In this document: positions 53,497 to 61,931 of the stretch, piece by piece
Position numbering within the stretch: position 1 is the stretch's first letter
Layout of the letters: the number at the start of each line of letters is the position of its first letter
From: CAXPZW01 sp964221845
GTDB taxonomy: Bacteria; Bacteroidota; Bacteroidia; Flavobacteriales_D; Sanyastnellaceae
NCBI GenBank assembly: GCA_964221845.1
Contig: CAXPZW010000032.1
Coordinates: 124,001 to 188,000, forward strand
Direction of reading: 5' to 3'
Length of the DNA stretch: 64,000 bases
Notes under the pieces: generated by a model
What the model was told of the DNA's origin: nothing
The model's input: the letters and a program-made list of their open reading frames with translations, nothing else
Databases searched by the model: none
Program-made: the position numbers and the translations under genes

Positions 53497-55649
53497 TTGA
53501 CCGTGACGCCCATGTTGGCGAACATGAACGCCCACATGTCTGAAATCTCTTCGATCACTTTTGAGGTAGGCTTACCTGCTCCGTGTCCCGCATCCTTTTC
53601 AATGCGAATGAGCACCGGCACCTCGCCGTTGTGGTACTCCTGCAAGCGTGCTGCAAATTTGAAGCTGTGCGCAGGCACCACGCGGTCGTCGTGATCGGCG
53701 GTGGTCACCATGGTTGCAGGGTAATCCGTACCTGGAGTGATGTTGTGGTAGGGCGAGTAGGCGTACAGGTAGTCAAATTCGGTTTTGCTTGAATCGGCGC
53801 AACCGTACTCGGGAATCCAGCCGTGGCCCACGGTAAACTCATGGTACTTGAGCATGTCCATCACGCCCACCGCTGGGAAGGCCACTTGGAACAATTCGGG
53901 ACGTTGTGTCATGCAAGCGCCCACCAGGAGTCCGCCGTTGGAACCGCCACGGATGGCAAGGTGATCGCTGTCGGTGATACCCGCTTCGATCAGACCTTCT
54001 GCACAAGCAATGAAATCGTCAAACACGTTTTGCTTGCGGTCGAGCATGCCGGCTTGGTGCCATTCCTCGCCGTACTCCCCGCCACCGCGCAGGTTGGCCA
54101 ATGCGTATACACCGCCTTGTTCCAGCAGCAGCAGGTTGGACACCGAGAAGCTCGGCGACAGGCTCACGTTGAACCCGCCGTAGCCGTAGAGCAGTGTGGG
54201 GCGCTTGCCGTCCATTTCCAGGCCGCGTTTGTGCACCAGGAACACAGGTACTTGGGTGCCGTCCTTGCTGGTGTAGAAGACCTGACGGCTCTCGAACTCA
54301 GACGGATCAAACGCCATTTCCGGCGCGTAGAACAGGTTGGACTCGCCGGTTTGCATGTTCAGCTCGTACACCGAGTTGGGGTAGGTAAACGACGAGAACG
54401 AGTAGTACACGAACTGGTCGTCCTTGTTGCCGCCGAAACCGCCAGCCGAACCGGTGCCGTCAGGCATTTCCAGTTGGGCCACGCCCGAACCGTCTTCGTT
54501 CATCATGTACACCGCGTTGCAGGCATTCTCGAGGTAGGTGGCAATGAGTTTGCCGCCCGCTTGGCTCACGCCTTCGAGCAGGTGCTCGCGCTCAGGAATC
54601 ACATCGGTCCACGCCGATGGTGCAGGGTTGCTGGCGCTGGCCTTGACCATGCGGTACTTGGGAGCATCAACATCGGTCACTACCAGGAACGTATCGCCGC
54701 CGTCAACGGCGCCAACCACCGTAGTTTTGTTGGCAAAGCCGGACTGCAGGGTGTTCCAAGGCCCATCCAGGTTGTCGGTGCGCTTGAAGTGGGTTTCAAA
54801 GCCATCGGTACCGGTGGACTTGTAGAGCACGATGTAGCGCTCGTCCTCGGTCACGCTGGCCCAGTGGTAGTGGTTCGGGTTGGCGTCGTCGCGGTAGACG
54901 AGTTTGTCTTCGCTTTGCGGGGTGCCGAGTTGGTGGTAGTACACCATGTGGTACTCGTTGGAGGCCGACAGCTCAGCGCCGGCTTCGGGCTCGGGGTAGC
55001 GGCTGTAGAAGAAGCCATCCTTGTACCACGAGGCGCCACCAAACTTGGTGAACTTGATCAGGTCGCCGGTGGGGGTGTTGGTGGCAATGTCGATCACCTC
55101 CAACTCGGTCCAATCTGAACCGGCTTCGGAACGGGAAATCACCATGTATTTGTCGTCCTTGCTGGCGCCCGAGAGGTTGATGCTGGTGGTGCCGTCCTCG
55201 CTGAGGGTGTTGGGGTCGATGAAGACTTGGTCCTCGCCGTCCAGCCCCTTGCGGTAGTAGATCACGCTTTGGTTCTGCAGGCCGGAGTTCTTGTACAGGA
55301 AGTAGTATTCGCCCACTTTGTAGGGCTGGCCAACCTTCTCATAGTTGAGCATTTGCTCGTAGCGCTTGGCCAGGGTCTCGCGTCCGGGCAGGTTGTGGAG
55401 GTAGCCAAAGGTGACCTCGTTTTGGGCGTCGACCCAAGCGGCGGTTTCGGCGCTTTGGTCGTCTTCCAGCCAGGCGTAGGGGTCAGCGACTTGGGTGCCG
55501 TGGTAATCCCGAGCGGCATCGGTCTTGGCTGTGGTGGGGTATTGCATGGGAATTGCAGGAGTTGCGGAACCCGCGTTTTGGGTGGCGTCGGGGCTGCCGC
55601 AAGAAGCAAGCAATGCACCGATACACAGGGTGGGTAGCAATCGATTCAT
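53493..55649 (-). CDS. Prolyl oligopeptidase (S9A), lipoprotein
   Basis: The enzyme cleaves short peptides after proline. The 718-residue chain has a lipobox (LLASC, Cys at residue 17), so it is anchored at the periplasmic face of a membrane. A beta-propeller follows (~45-430; start YPTTAKTDAARDYHGTQVADPYAWLEDD is family-typical), then the alpha/beta-hydrolase domain with Ser in RGGSNGGLLVG, Asp in ADHDDRVVPAHSFK and His in DAGHGAGKPT. All three catalytic residues are present. It starts 3 nt after the receiver gene and is probably co-transcribed with it. Confidence 0.93.
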   Translation of the reverse strand: MNRLLPTLCIGALLASCGSPDATQNAGSATPAIPMQYPTTAKTDAARDYHGTQVADPYAWLEDDQSAETAAWVDAQNEVTFGYLHNLPGRETLAKRYEQMLNYEKVGQPYKVGEYYFLYKNSGLQNQSVIYYRKGLDGEDQVFIDPNTLSEDGTTSINLSGASKDDKYMVISRSEAGSDWTELEVIDIATNTPTGDLIKFTKFGGASWYKDGFFYSRYPEPEAGAELSASNEYHMVYYHQLGTPQSEDKLVYRDDANPNHYHWASVTEDERYIVLYKSTGTDGFETHFKRTDNLDGPWNTLQSGFANKTTVVGAVDGGDTFLVVTDVDAPKYRMVKASASNPAPSAWTDVIPEREHLLEGVSQAGGKLIATYLENACNAVYMMNEDGSGVAQLEMPDGTGSAGGFGGNKDDQFVYYSFSSFTYPNSVYELNMQTGESNLFYAPEMAFDPSEFESRQVFYTSKDGTQVPVFLVHKRGLEMDGKRPTLLYGYGGFNVSLSPSFSVSNLLLLEQGGVYALANLRGGGEYGEEWHQAGMLDRKQNVFDDFIACAEGLIEAGITDSDHLAIRGGSNGGLLVGACMTQRPELFQVAFPAVGVMDMLKYHEFTVGHGWIPEYGCADSSKTEFDYLYAYSPYHNITPGTDYPATMVTTADHDDRVVPAHSFKFAARLQEYHNGEVPVLIRIEKDAGHGAGKPTSKVIEEISDMWAFMFANMGVTVN

Positions 55650-55652
55650 GGT

Positions 55653-56147
55653 TCAAAGGTTCGCCCGCAAATTACGCCTTCCCTTGGGGCGACTCCACTT
55701 AATTAAAGCAAACGGATGTGGCGCACCGAACTCTGAAGCGTGGTTGCGCTTGTGTTGCTGCAAGGCAAGCTCTACAGCCGATTGCAACGCCAGCGGATCG
55801 ATGGGCTTGGTGAGGTAGGCGTGCGGCAAGGTGCGGCGGGCTTCCTCGCAGGTTTCGCGGTCGGCGAAGGAGGTAAGGAAGAGCACGGGCACATCGGACA
55901 GCTCGCGAAGTTTGTGGGCGAGGTCTACTCCACTGGCCTCTCCTTTGAGGTGGATGTCAAGCATGACCAGGTCTGGACGGGTGCGGGCAAAGGCCACCAT
56001 GGCGTCCAATACGTTGTCTGCCGAGGCGGTGACTTCGTACCCCAATTCCTCCAGCAAAATGGCCAGGTGGGTCATTTCAACTGCGTCGTCTTCGACCACG
56101 AGAATGCGGACGTCTTCGGGCAAGTTATGGGCATCGGGACTGGCCAA
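55653..56147 (-). CDS. Single-domain response regulator, TTG start likely
   Basis: The 164-residue receiver protein has VEDDA for Mg2+, Asp in MLDIHLKGEASGVDL as phosphorylation site, Thr in FLTSF and Lys in YLTKPID. A basic ~30-residue C-terminal tail has no known domain. The start is unusual. The open frame extends to an ATG at 56237, but that would run past the clpS start and through a perfect TATCTTCG -7 box (56153-56160). A TTG at 56147, 5 nt after that box, gives a normal receiver opening. No kinase is adjacent. Confidence 0.8.
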   Translation of the reverse strand: MASPDAHNLPEDVRILVVEDDAVEMTHLAILLEELGYEVTASADNVLDAMVAFARTRPDLVMLDIHLKGEASGVDLAHKLRELSDVPVLFLTSFADRETCEEARRTLPHAYLTKPIDPLALQSAVELALQQHKRNHASEFGAPHPFALIKWSRPKGRRNLRANL

Positions 56148-56152
56148 GGCAG

Positions 56153-56160
56153 CGAAGATA
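56153..56160 (-). promoter_or_regulatory. -7-like box (TATCTTCG) of the receiver-peptidase unit
   Basis: TAnnTTCG on the minus strand, ending 5 nt before the TTG at 56147. It decides the start choice for the receiver gene. Confidence 0.5.
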
Positions 56161-56197
56161 CGGCAGCGCGCCCGGGCTTGGTTTGCGGGAATCGCCG

Positions 56198-56205
56198 TAT
56201 CTTTG
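56198..56205 (+). promoter_or_regulatory. -7 box of clpS (TATCTTTG)
   Basis: Full TAnnTTTG match 25 nt before the clpS ATG. A TTG at 56178-56180 lies 17 nt upstream as a possible -33 element. Confidence 0.55.
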
Positions 56206-56230
56206 GGAGGACTAATGCAACCAAACTGCC

Positions 56231-56512
56231 ATGGCATTTGAGCACGACATAGAAGAAGAAGTCCTGGTCCTCACCAAGGAGCAGGAAGAGGAGTCCCGAA
56301 AAATTGTGCTGTTCAACGACGAAGTAAACACCTTCGACTGGGTGATCGATTCACTGGTTGAAGTGTGCCGTCACGAGCCCGTTCAAGCCGAACAATGCAC
56401 CCTGATTGTCCACTTCAAAGGCAAGTGTGACGTGAAGGAGGGCGACTGGGAAACCCTGGAGCCCATGTGCACCGCGCTGCTGGACCGCGGCCTTACCGCA
56501 GAAATTCAATAA
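56231..56512 (+). CDS. clpS: ATP-dependent Clp protease adaptor ClpS
   Basis: ClpS hands N-degron substrates to ClpAP/ClpCP. The 93-residue protein has an acidic N-terminal arm (MAFEHDIEEEVLVLTKEQEEE region) and the ClpS core: IVLFNDEVNTFDWVI, with the Asn-Asp pair of the binding pocket, and CTLIVHFKGKCDVKEG. Its length is close to the family average. It is followed 16 nt later by the M48 peptidase gene. Confidence 0.92.
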   Translation: MAFEHDIEEEVLVLTKEQEEESRKIVLFNDEVNTFDWVIDSLVEVCRHEPVQAEQCTLIVHFKGKCDVKEGDWETLEPMCTALLDRGLTAEIQ

Positions 56513-56528
56513 CCGTTTTAGCGCACTT

Positions 56529-57329
56529 ATGCGACACACCAAACTGCTGGCTCTCCTCCTGCTGGGTGTATTCCTGTATGCCTGTTCCAAAGTGCCCATC
56601 ACCGGGCGCAAACAACTCAACCTGCTGCCTGAGCTCGACATGATCAACATGAGCCTCACGCAGTACGACGCCTTCTTGGCCGAAGCCAATGTGCTTCCCC
56701 CCTCTGACCCGCGTACCGCCATGGTCCAAAAGGTGGGCAACACCATCAAAGACGCTGTGGTGGAATACTGCAACGAACATCACCTGGGCAAACGCATCGA
56801 GAATTTCGTGTGGGAGTTCAACGTGGTGGACGATCCTACGGTAAACGCCTGGTGTATGCCTGGCGGTAAAGTGGTCTTCTACACCGGTATCCTGGATGTG
56901 ACCCAAGATGAGAAAGGCTTGGCAGTGGTCATGGGCCACGAAATTGCCCACGCGGTGGCACGTCATGGGAACGAGCGCATGAGCCAGCAACTGCTGATTC
57001 AAGCAGGTGGCGCAACGCTAAGTGCCCTCTCTCAAGAAAACCCGTCTACAGCCAACGACCTGTTTTTGATGAGCTACGGCTTGGGTTCGCAATTGGGCTC
57101 GTTGGCCTTCTCGCGCAACCACGAGACCGAGTCTGATAAAATGGGCTTGGTGTTCATGGCCATGGCCGGATACAACCCGGAAGAGGCTCCGCTGTTTTGG
57201 GAGCGTATGGCCGCTCAAGGAGGTGCACAACCGCCGGAATTCCTGAGCACCCACCCCAACCACGACACCCGCATTGCCGACCTCAACGCTTACATGGATG
57301 AAGCGCTGAAGTACTACGAAGGCAACTAA
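56529..57329 (+). CDS. M48-family zinc metalloprotease, lipoprotein
   Basis: The 266-residue protein has a lipobox (LYAC, Cys at residue 19) and the Zn motif HEIAH, in VVMGHEIAHAVARHGNERM. A later Glu in NHETESDKMGLVFMA serves as third ligand. Family motifs NAWCMPGGKVVFYTGIL and THPNHDTRIADL are present. It resembles the LoiP/YggG or BepA type of periplasmic quality-control peptidases. It may share a transcript with clpS. Confidence 0.92.
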   Translation: MRHTKLLALLLLGVFLYACSKVPITGRKQLNLLPELDMINMSLTQYDAFLAEANVLPPSDPRTAMVQKVGNTIKDAVVEYCNEHHLGKRIENFVWEFNVVDDPTVNAWCMPGGKVVFYTGILDVTQDEKGLAVVMGHEIAHAVARHGNERMSQQLLIQAGGATLSALSQENPSTANDLFLMSYGLGSQLGSLAFSRNHETESDKMGLVFMAMAGYNPEEAPLFWERMAAQGGAQPPEFLSTHPNHDTRIADLNAYMDEALKYYEGN

Positions 57330-57364
57330 TCGCATCCCTCTGACGTATTCTTGACACGGCAGGA

Positions 57365-57395
57365 TTTGGTTTCCTGCATCAGAACGCTATGTTTG
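57365..57395 (+). promoter_or_regulatory. trp operon promoter (TTTG, 19 nt, TATGTTTG)
   Basis: A -33 TTTG (57365-57368), exactly 19 nt and a -7 TATGTTTG (57388-57395) make this the only site in the window where both Bacteroidota elements fit the consensus. Transcription should begin at about 57400, at the first base of the leader peptide. Confidence 0.8.
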
Positions 57396-57400
57396 TTTTA

Positions 57401-57454
57401 ATGAAACGATTTAATCATACTTGGTGGTGGCACTCACATTCCCGCGAATGCTGA
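57401..57454 (+). CDS. trpL: trp leader peptide with three tandem Trp codons
   Basis: ATG to TGA gives MKRFNHTWWWHSHSREC, 17 residues, with TGG-TGG-TGG at 57422-57430. Trp codons are rare, so three in a row in a short frame just in front of trpE is diagnostic of an attenuator leader. The start codon falls at the predicted first base of the mRNA, so the peptide is probably translated from a leaderless message. A stalled ribosome would report low charged tRNA-Trp. Confidence 0.88.
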   Translation: MKRFNHTWWWHSHSREC

Positions 57455-57484
57455 GATGGACTCCTTGTATGTAAACGATACTGC

Positions 57485-57513
57485 ACGGCCCACCTTCTCG
57501 GTGGGCCGTTTTT
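57485..57513 (+). terminator. Attenuator terminator before trpE
   Basis: A perfect 10-bp GC-rich stem (57485-57494 with 57500-57509, 5-nt loop) is followed by five T. It stands 31 nt after the leader peptide stop and before trpE. Confidence 0.9.
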
Positions 57514-57524
57514 GTTTAACGACC

Positions 57525-58916
57525 ATGACCCCATTGATCACCCACATCCGCGAAACCCTTGGCGACGTGCAAACGCCCGTCAGCGTGTACCACCACGTGC
57601 GCGAGCGCTACCCTGAGAGCGTGCTGTTGGAAAGTACCGACTACCACGCCGCCGAGGACAGCACCTCCATTGTGGCCTTTGGCACCCTGGCGCGATTTGA
57701 AGCCCAGACCAACGGCTCGTGCCGGTTGGATACCGCGTTGGACTTGCCAGCGCCGGCGGCAAATGCTCCTTTGCGCCAGGCGCTGCAACACGTGGTGAAT
57801 TCCACCGCCTTTGACCAACCCGATGCCGCCGTCCCCTTCAACGGATGGTACGGACTGACCGGGTTTGAGGCCGCCGGTGCGTTTGACCAAGTGCGCAGTA
57901 ATGCACCCGATGCCCCGGACCGCTTGCCGGTGATGCGCTACTTGCTGTTTCGCTACCTGGTGGTGTTTGACCACTTCCGCTCCAAGTTGCTGTTGATCGA
58001 GAATGTACCTCCCGGCGAAGCGCCTACCCCTGAGGTGTTCGACTTGCTGCTGCGCGACCGGAGTTTTGTCCAAAACCCGTTCAGTTTGGAGGGTGAAAGC
58101 CAGGCCAGCTGGACGCCGGAAGCCTTTTTGGACATGGTGCACTCGGCCAAGGAGCATTGCCAACGTGGCGATGTGTTTCAATTGGTGGTCTCGCGCCGGT
58201 TCCGCCAAGGATTCCGGGGCGATGATTTGGCGGTGTACCGCTGCTTGCGATCGGTGAACCCCTCCCCTTACCTGTTCTACTTTGACTTTGGGGACTTCCG
58301 CATCTTCGGTTCTTCGCCTGAGGCGCAGTTGGTGGTGGACGGCGGTAAAGCGCAAATCCATCCCATTGCGGGCACCTTCCCCCGTACCGGAAACGATGCC
58401 GCAGACTTTGAAGCCGCCCAGCGCCTGGCCGACGACATCAAGGAAAACGCCGAGCACGTGATGCTGGTGGACCTGGCGCGCAACGACCTCAGCCGCCACT
58501 GCCGCGGGGTGGAGGTGCAAACCTTCAAGGAGGTGCAGTTCTTCTCCCACGTGATCCACTTGGTCTCAGTGGTGGAAGGCACCTTGCGCGAGGGCACCTC
58601 GGCGTTGGAAGTCTTTGCCGACACCTTTCCGGCAGGCACGCTCAGTGGTGCGCCCAAACTGCGCGCACTGGAACTCATCCGCGACCTCGAACCCCAAAGC
58701 CGCAGCTTTTACGGAGGCGCCATTGGACTGTTTACCCCCACCGGGCGCGTAAATCACGCAATCACGATCCGCTCGTTTTTGAGCGCCGGAGGTGTGTTGC
58801 ACAGCCAAGCGGGTGCCGGCATTGTGATCGGATCAGACCCGCAAAAAGAACTCGAAGAAGTGAACCACAAACTCGGTGCGCTCCGCCGCGCACTGGAATT
58901 GGCCCAAACCCTCTGA
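57525..58916 (+). CDS. trpE: Anthranilate synthase component I
   Basis: TrpE makes anthranilate from chorismate with TrpG. The 463-residue protein has the tryptophan-feedback motif LLES (residues 34-37) and the chorismate-binding core in the second half: FQLVVSRRFRQGF, SPEAQLVVDGG, PIAGTFPRTG, DLARNDLSRHC, TFPAGTLSGAPK and YGGAIGLF. The ATG at 57525 gives the family start and lies right after the attenuator. An in-frame upstream codon would place the terminator inside the gene. It is the first structural gene of trpEGDCFBA, 2 nt before trpG. Confidence 0.95.
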   Translation: MTPLITHIRETLGDVQTPVSVYHHVRERYPESVLLESTDYHAAEDSTSIVAFGTLARFEAQTNGSCRLDTALDLPAPAANAPLRQALQHVVNSTAFDQPDAAVPFNGWYGLTGFEAAGAFDQVRSNAPDAPDRLPVMRYLLFRYLVVFDHFRSKLLLIENVPPGEAPTPEVFDLLLRDRSFVQNPFSLEGESQASWTPEAFLDMVHSAKEHCQRGDVFQLVVSRRFRQGFRGDDLAVYRCLRSVNPSPYLFYFDFGDFRIFGSSPEAQLVVDGGKAQIHPIAGTFPRTGNDAADFEAAQRLADDIKENAEHVMLVDLARNDLSRHCRGVEVQTFKEVQFFSHVIHLVSVVEGTLREGTSALEVFADTFPAGTLSGAPKLRALELIRDLEPQSRSFYGGAIGLFTPTGRVNHAITIRSFLSAGGVLHSQAGAGIVIGSDPQKELEEVNHKLGALRRALELAQTL

Positions 58917-58918
58917 CC

Positions 58919-59500
58919 ATGCGCCTATTTGTGATCGACAATTACGACAGCTTCACCTACAACTTGGTGCACATCACCGAGGCCATCCTCCAAACCGAGG
59001 TGACCGTGAAGCGCAACGACGCCTTTGAATTGGCAGAACTCGACAACTACGACGCTGTGATGGTGTCTCCCGGACCGGGCATCCCCGATGAAGCTGGGCT
59101 TACCAAGCAGGCCATCGCGGCTGTACTGGGGCGCAAACCGCTATTGGGCGTGTGCTTGGGGCATCAAGCACTGGGCGAAGTTCTGGGTGCAGAGCTCAAA
59201 AACTTGGATACGGTACACCACGGCGTGGACTGCGCCTTGGATGTGGTGGAAAACGATCCGCTCTTCAGTGGGTTGAATGACCCGTTGCGTGTGGGACGCT
59301 ACCATTCGTGGGTGATTGAGCCTGCTTCGTTACCCAGCAACCTCTTGGTGACCGCCAACGACGACGCCGGCGAAATCATGGCCGTGCGCCACACCGAGGC
59401 CCCCGCCTGGGGCGTACAATTCCACCCCGAAAGCGTGCTCACCCCGCAAGGGCCTGAGATGCTGCGCAATTTCTTCACCCACATCCGCACCCTGTCATGA
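58919..59500 (+). CDS. trpG: Anthranilate synthase component II (glutamine amidotransferase)
   Basis: TrpG releases ammonia from glutamine for TrpE. The 193 residues show the class I amidotransferase triad: Cys in LLGVCLGHQALGE, and His and Glu in GVQFHPESVLT. The opening DNYDSFTYNLVH is typical. It could also serve PabB, as TrpG often does, but its operon place favours tryptophan. It overlaps trpD by 4 bp. Confidence 0.95.
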   Translation: MRLFVIDNYDSFTYNLVHITEAILQTEVTVKRNDAFELAELDNYDAVMVSPGPGIPDEAGLTKQAIAAVLGRKPLLGVCLGHQALGEVLGAELKNLDTVHHGVDCALDVVENDPLFSGLNDPLRVGRYHSWVIEPASLPSNLLVTANDDAGEIMAVRHTEAPAWGVQFHPESVLTPQGPEMLRNFFTHIRTLS

Positions 59501-60489
59501 AAGCCCTGCTCAACCGCCTGTTTGACTACGGCCAGCTGACCCGCGAGGAAGCGCGTGAACTGCTGGTGCGCATGAGCGCCGGAGAACTCAACCCCAGCCA
59601 AATGGCCGCATTCCTGAGCGTGTTTGTGATGCGCGACATCACCGCTGAGGAACTCAACGGCTTTCGTGAGGCGCTGTTGGAGTTGCGTGTTCCCATCGAC
59701 TTTGATGGACGCCCTACCGTGGACTTGTGCGGTACCGGTGGTGACGGCAAGAACACCTTCAACGTGTCCACCCTGGCGGCTTTCATCACCGCTGGCGCGG
59801 GCTACGCGGTGACCAAGCACGGCAACTACGGCGTGTCCAGCGTGTGTGGCTCTTCCAACGTGCTAGAACACCTGGGTTACAGCTTTACCGCCGACGCCGA
59901 TGTGCTGCGTCGCCAATTGGACACTGCGGGCATTTGCTTTTTGCACGCGCCCAGGTTCCACCCTGCCATGAAGACCGTTGCTCCCGTGCGCCGTGAACTG
60001 GGCATCAAGACCTTCTTCAATATGCTGGGCCCGTTGGTGAATCCTTGCCAACCCAAACACCAGGTGATTGGCGTATTCAACCTGAAGGTGCTGCGCTTGT
60101 ACCAATTCCTCCACGAGGGACTGGACAAAAACGTGGCGCTGGTCCACAGCCTGGACGGGTACGACGAGATCTCGTTGACCGGCGGCTTCAAGCTGATCCG
60201 CAAGGGCGATGAAGACCTTTTCTCTCCCGAACAACTGGGCCTGCCGCGACTCACCCAGGAATCGCTCTACGGCGGGGAAACTGTTGCCGAGGCGGCCGAC
60301 TTTTTTGTACACATCCTCAAAGGCCACGGCACCGAGGCCCAAAAGACCGTCACCAGCATCAACGCCGGGGCGGCCATCCAAACTTTTCATCCGGAGCGCA
60401 GCCTGCACGACTGCTACCTGGAAGCCCGCGCCGCGCTGGACGACGGCCGCGCGCTGAACGCATTTACCCAACTGCTCAACACTGCCTGA
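59497..60489 (+). CDS. trpD: Anthranilate phosphoribosyltransferase
   Basis: TrpD adds phosphoribose to anthranilate. The 330-residue protein has the PRPP-binding DLCGTGGDGKNTFNVST and KHGNYGVSS motifs and the FFNMLGPLVNPCQPKHQVIGVF stretch. ATGA overlap with trpG and a 1-nt gap to trpC indicate tight coupling. Confidence 0.95.
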   Translation: MKALLNRLFDYGQLTREEARELLVRMSAGELNPSQMAAFLSVFVMRDITAEELNGFREALLELRVPIDFDGRPTVDLCGTGGDGKNTFNVSTLAAFITAGAGYAVTKHGNYGVSSVCGSSNVLEHLGYSFTADADVLRRQLDTAGICFLHAPRFHPAMKTVAPVRRELGIKTFFNMLGPLVNPCQPKHQVIGVFNLKVLRLYQFLHEGLDKNVALVHSLDGYDEISLTGGFKLIRKGDEDLFSPEQLGLPRLTQESLYGGETVAEAADFFVHILKGHGTEAQKTVTSINAGAAIQTFHPERSLHDCYLEARAALDDGRALNAFTQLLNTA

Positions 60490-60490
60490 C

Positions 60491-61303
60491 ATGACCCTTT
60501 TGACCACTGGAACCGTGCTCGACGAAATCGCGGCACGCACGCGCAAAGACGTGGAGGACCGCAAGAGCCTCTACCCGGAGAAACTGCTGGAGCAGTCCAT
60601 CCATTTTTCGGCCCCGACGGTGTCGCTGTCCCACTACATTCAGCGACCCGACAAATCCGGGGTGATTGCCGAATTCAAACGCAAGAGCCCTTCAGAGCCC
60701 AACATCCACCTCTATGCCGATCCCGAACAGGTGACCATCGGCTATATGCAAGCCGGGGCCAGCGCTTTGTCTGTGCTGACCGACGGGCCCTTCTTTGGAG
60801 GAAGCACCACCGACCTGACCGTGGCGCGTACCTTCAACTACTGCCCCATCCTGCGCAAGGACTTCATCCTGGACGAGTACCAGGTGATTGAAGCCCGCAG
60901 CATTGGCGCAGATGCCATCCTGCTGATTGCCGAACTGCTCCCGCCCGAGCGCATTGCAGCCTTGGCCAAACTGGCGCGCGAACTGGACTTGGAAGTGCTG
61001 ATGGAAACCCACAGTGCCGAAGGGCTGGATAAACTGTGCGACGATGTTTCGCTCTGTGGCATCAACACCCGCGACCTCAAGACCTTTGATATCCAGCTGG
61101 AGGTGGCCGAGGAGCTGGTGGACCGCATTCCAGCAGGGCTGGTCAAGGTGGCCGAAAGCGGCATGCGCACTCCTGAAGACGTACAGCGTTTGCGCCGCGC
61201 AGGGTTCGAAGGCTTTTTGATTGGAAGCCAGTTCATGCGCCAACCGCATCCCGGACAGGCGTGCCGACAATTCATCCGCAAACTCGCTGAGCATGGCCTT
61301 TGA
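60491..61303 (+). CDS. trpC: Indole-3-glycerol-phosphate synthase
   Basis: TrpC closes the indole ring. The 270-residue TIM barrel has the catalytic lysines and glutamates in VIAEFKRKSPS, PILRKDFILDEYQV and LLIAELL, plus the GINTRDLKTF and VAESGM phosphate-site motifs. The 3' end overlaps trpF by 11 bp. Confidence 0.95.
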   Translation: MTLLTTGTVLDEIAARTRKDVEDRKSLYPEKLLEQSIHFSAPTVSLSHYIQRPDKSGVIAEFKRKSPSEPNIHLYADPEQVTIGYMQAGASALSVLTDGPFFGGSTTDLTVARTFNYCPILRKDFILDEYQVIEARSIGADAILLIAELLPPERIAALAKLARELDLEVLMETHSAEGLDKLCDDVSLCGINTRDLKTFDIQLEVAEELVDRIPAGLVKVAESGMRTPEDVQRLRRAGFEGFLIGSQFMRQPHPGQACRQFIRKLAEHGL

Positions 61304-61931
61304 CATCAAAGTCTGCGGCATGGGCAGTCCTGAAAATGCGGCTGCGGTGAGTGCGCTTCCCGGTGTGACCCATGTGGGATTCATCTACCACCCGGACTCG
61401 CCCCGCCACCGCATTGGTGCCGACATGTTTGCCATCCGCAACGCGCTGGACCCAAGCGTCAAGCGCGTGCTGGTTTCGGTGGACGCGCTGGACAAGGCCG
61501 TGGTGCCGTTTGTAAACAGCCTGGACATCGACGTCAAACAATTCCACGGCTCTGAATCGCCCGAGGTATGTGCCCGGTACGGGGAAGCAGTGGAGGTGTG
61601 GAAGACCGTGCACGTGGGCCCCGAGTGGGACCCTGCATCCTTGCAGCCTTACGTAGGCAACGTGAGCCGCTTTTTGCTCGACACCCGCAGCGATTTGCCT
61701 GGAGGTAGCGGCAAGCGCTTTGACTGGACCCTGCTCGAAAAATACACCTACCAAGTGCCCTTTGTGCTGGCCGGTGGCATTGGCCCTGAGCACCTGGACG
61801 CCTTGATCCAACTGGACCACCCGCAGTTTGCCGGCGTGGACCTGAACAGCCGATTTGAAACCGCCCCGGGCGAGAAGGACGTGGACCTGCTTGCCCCCTT
61901 TGTTGAACGCCTCCAATCCGCCCGATCATGA
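61293..61931 (+). CDS. trpF: Phosphoribosylanthranilate isomerase
   Basis: TrpF isomerises phosphoribosylanthranilate before TrpC acts. The 212-residue barrel begins with IKVCGM (catalytic Cys) and carries a later Asp in LLDTRSDLPGGSGKRFDW and the phosphate-binding LAGGIGPEHL. I chose the ATG at 61293, within the end of trpC, because the frame upstream has no family similarity. Confidence 0.93.
   Translation: MAFDIKVCGMGSPENAAAVSALPGVTHVGFIYHPDSPRHRIGADMFAIRNALDPSVKRVLVSVDALDKAVVPFVNSLDIDVKQFHGSESPEVCARYGEAVEVWKTVHVGPEWDPASLQPYVGNVSRFLLDTRSDLPGGSGKRFDWTLLEKYTYQVPFVLAGGIGPEHLDALIQLDHPQFAGVDLNSRFETAPGEKDVDLLAPFVERLQSARS

Larger units (their letters stand above)
57401..57524 (+). promoter_or_regulatory. 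trp attenuator (leader region of trpE)
   Basis: The region joins the Trp-rich leader peptide to a terminator that ends 12 nt before trpE. A candidate antiterminator is GAGATGG (57453-57459, overlapping the leader stop) pairing with CCTTCTC (57493-57499) at the top of the terminator, six pairs with one mismatch. A ribosome at the stop codon would mask it and one stalled on the Trp codons would free it. The pairing is weak and needs folding analysis. The Trp codons themselves can pair with CCACC of the terminator (5 bp). Confidence 0.75.

Noticed and set aside
57422..57494. Trp codons pairing with CCACC of the terminator as the antiterminator
   Set aside because: Only 5 bp, and a ribosome stalled on the Trp codons would block it, which is the wrong logic for attenuation.
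57456..57524. Upstream extension of trpE through the hairpin
   Set aside because: It would encode the terminator as protein; the attenuator structure and the family start at 57525 argue against it.
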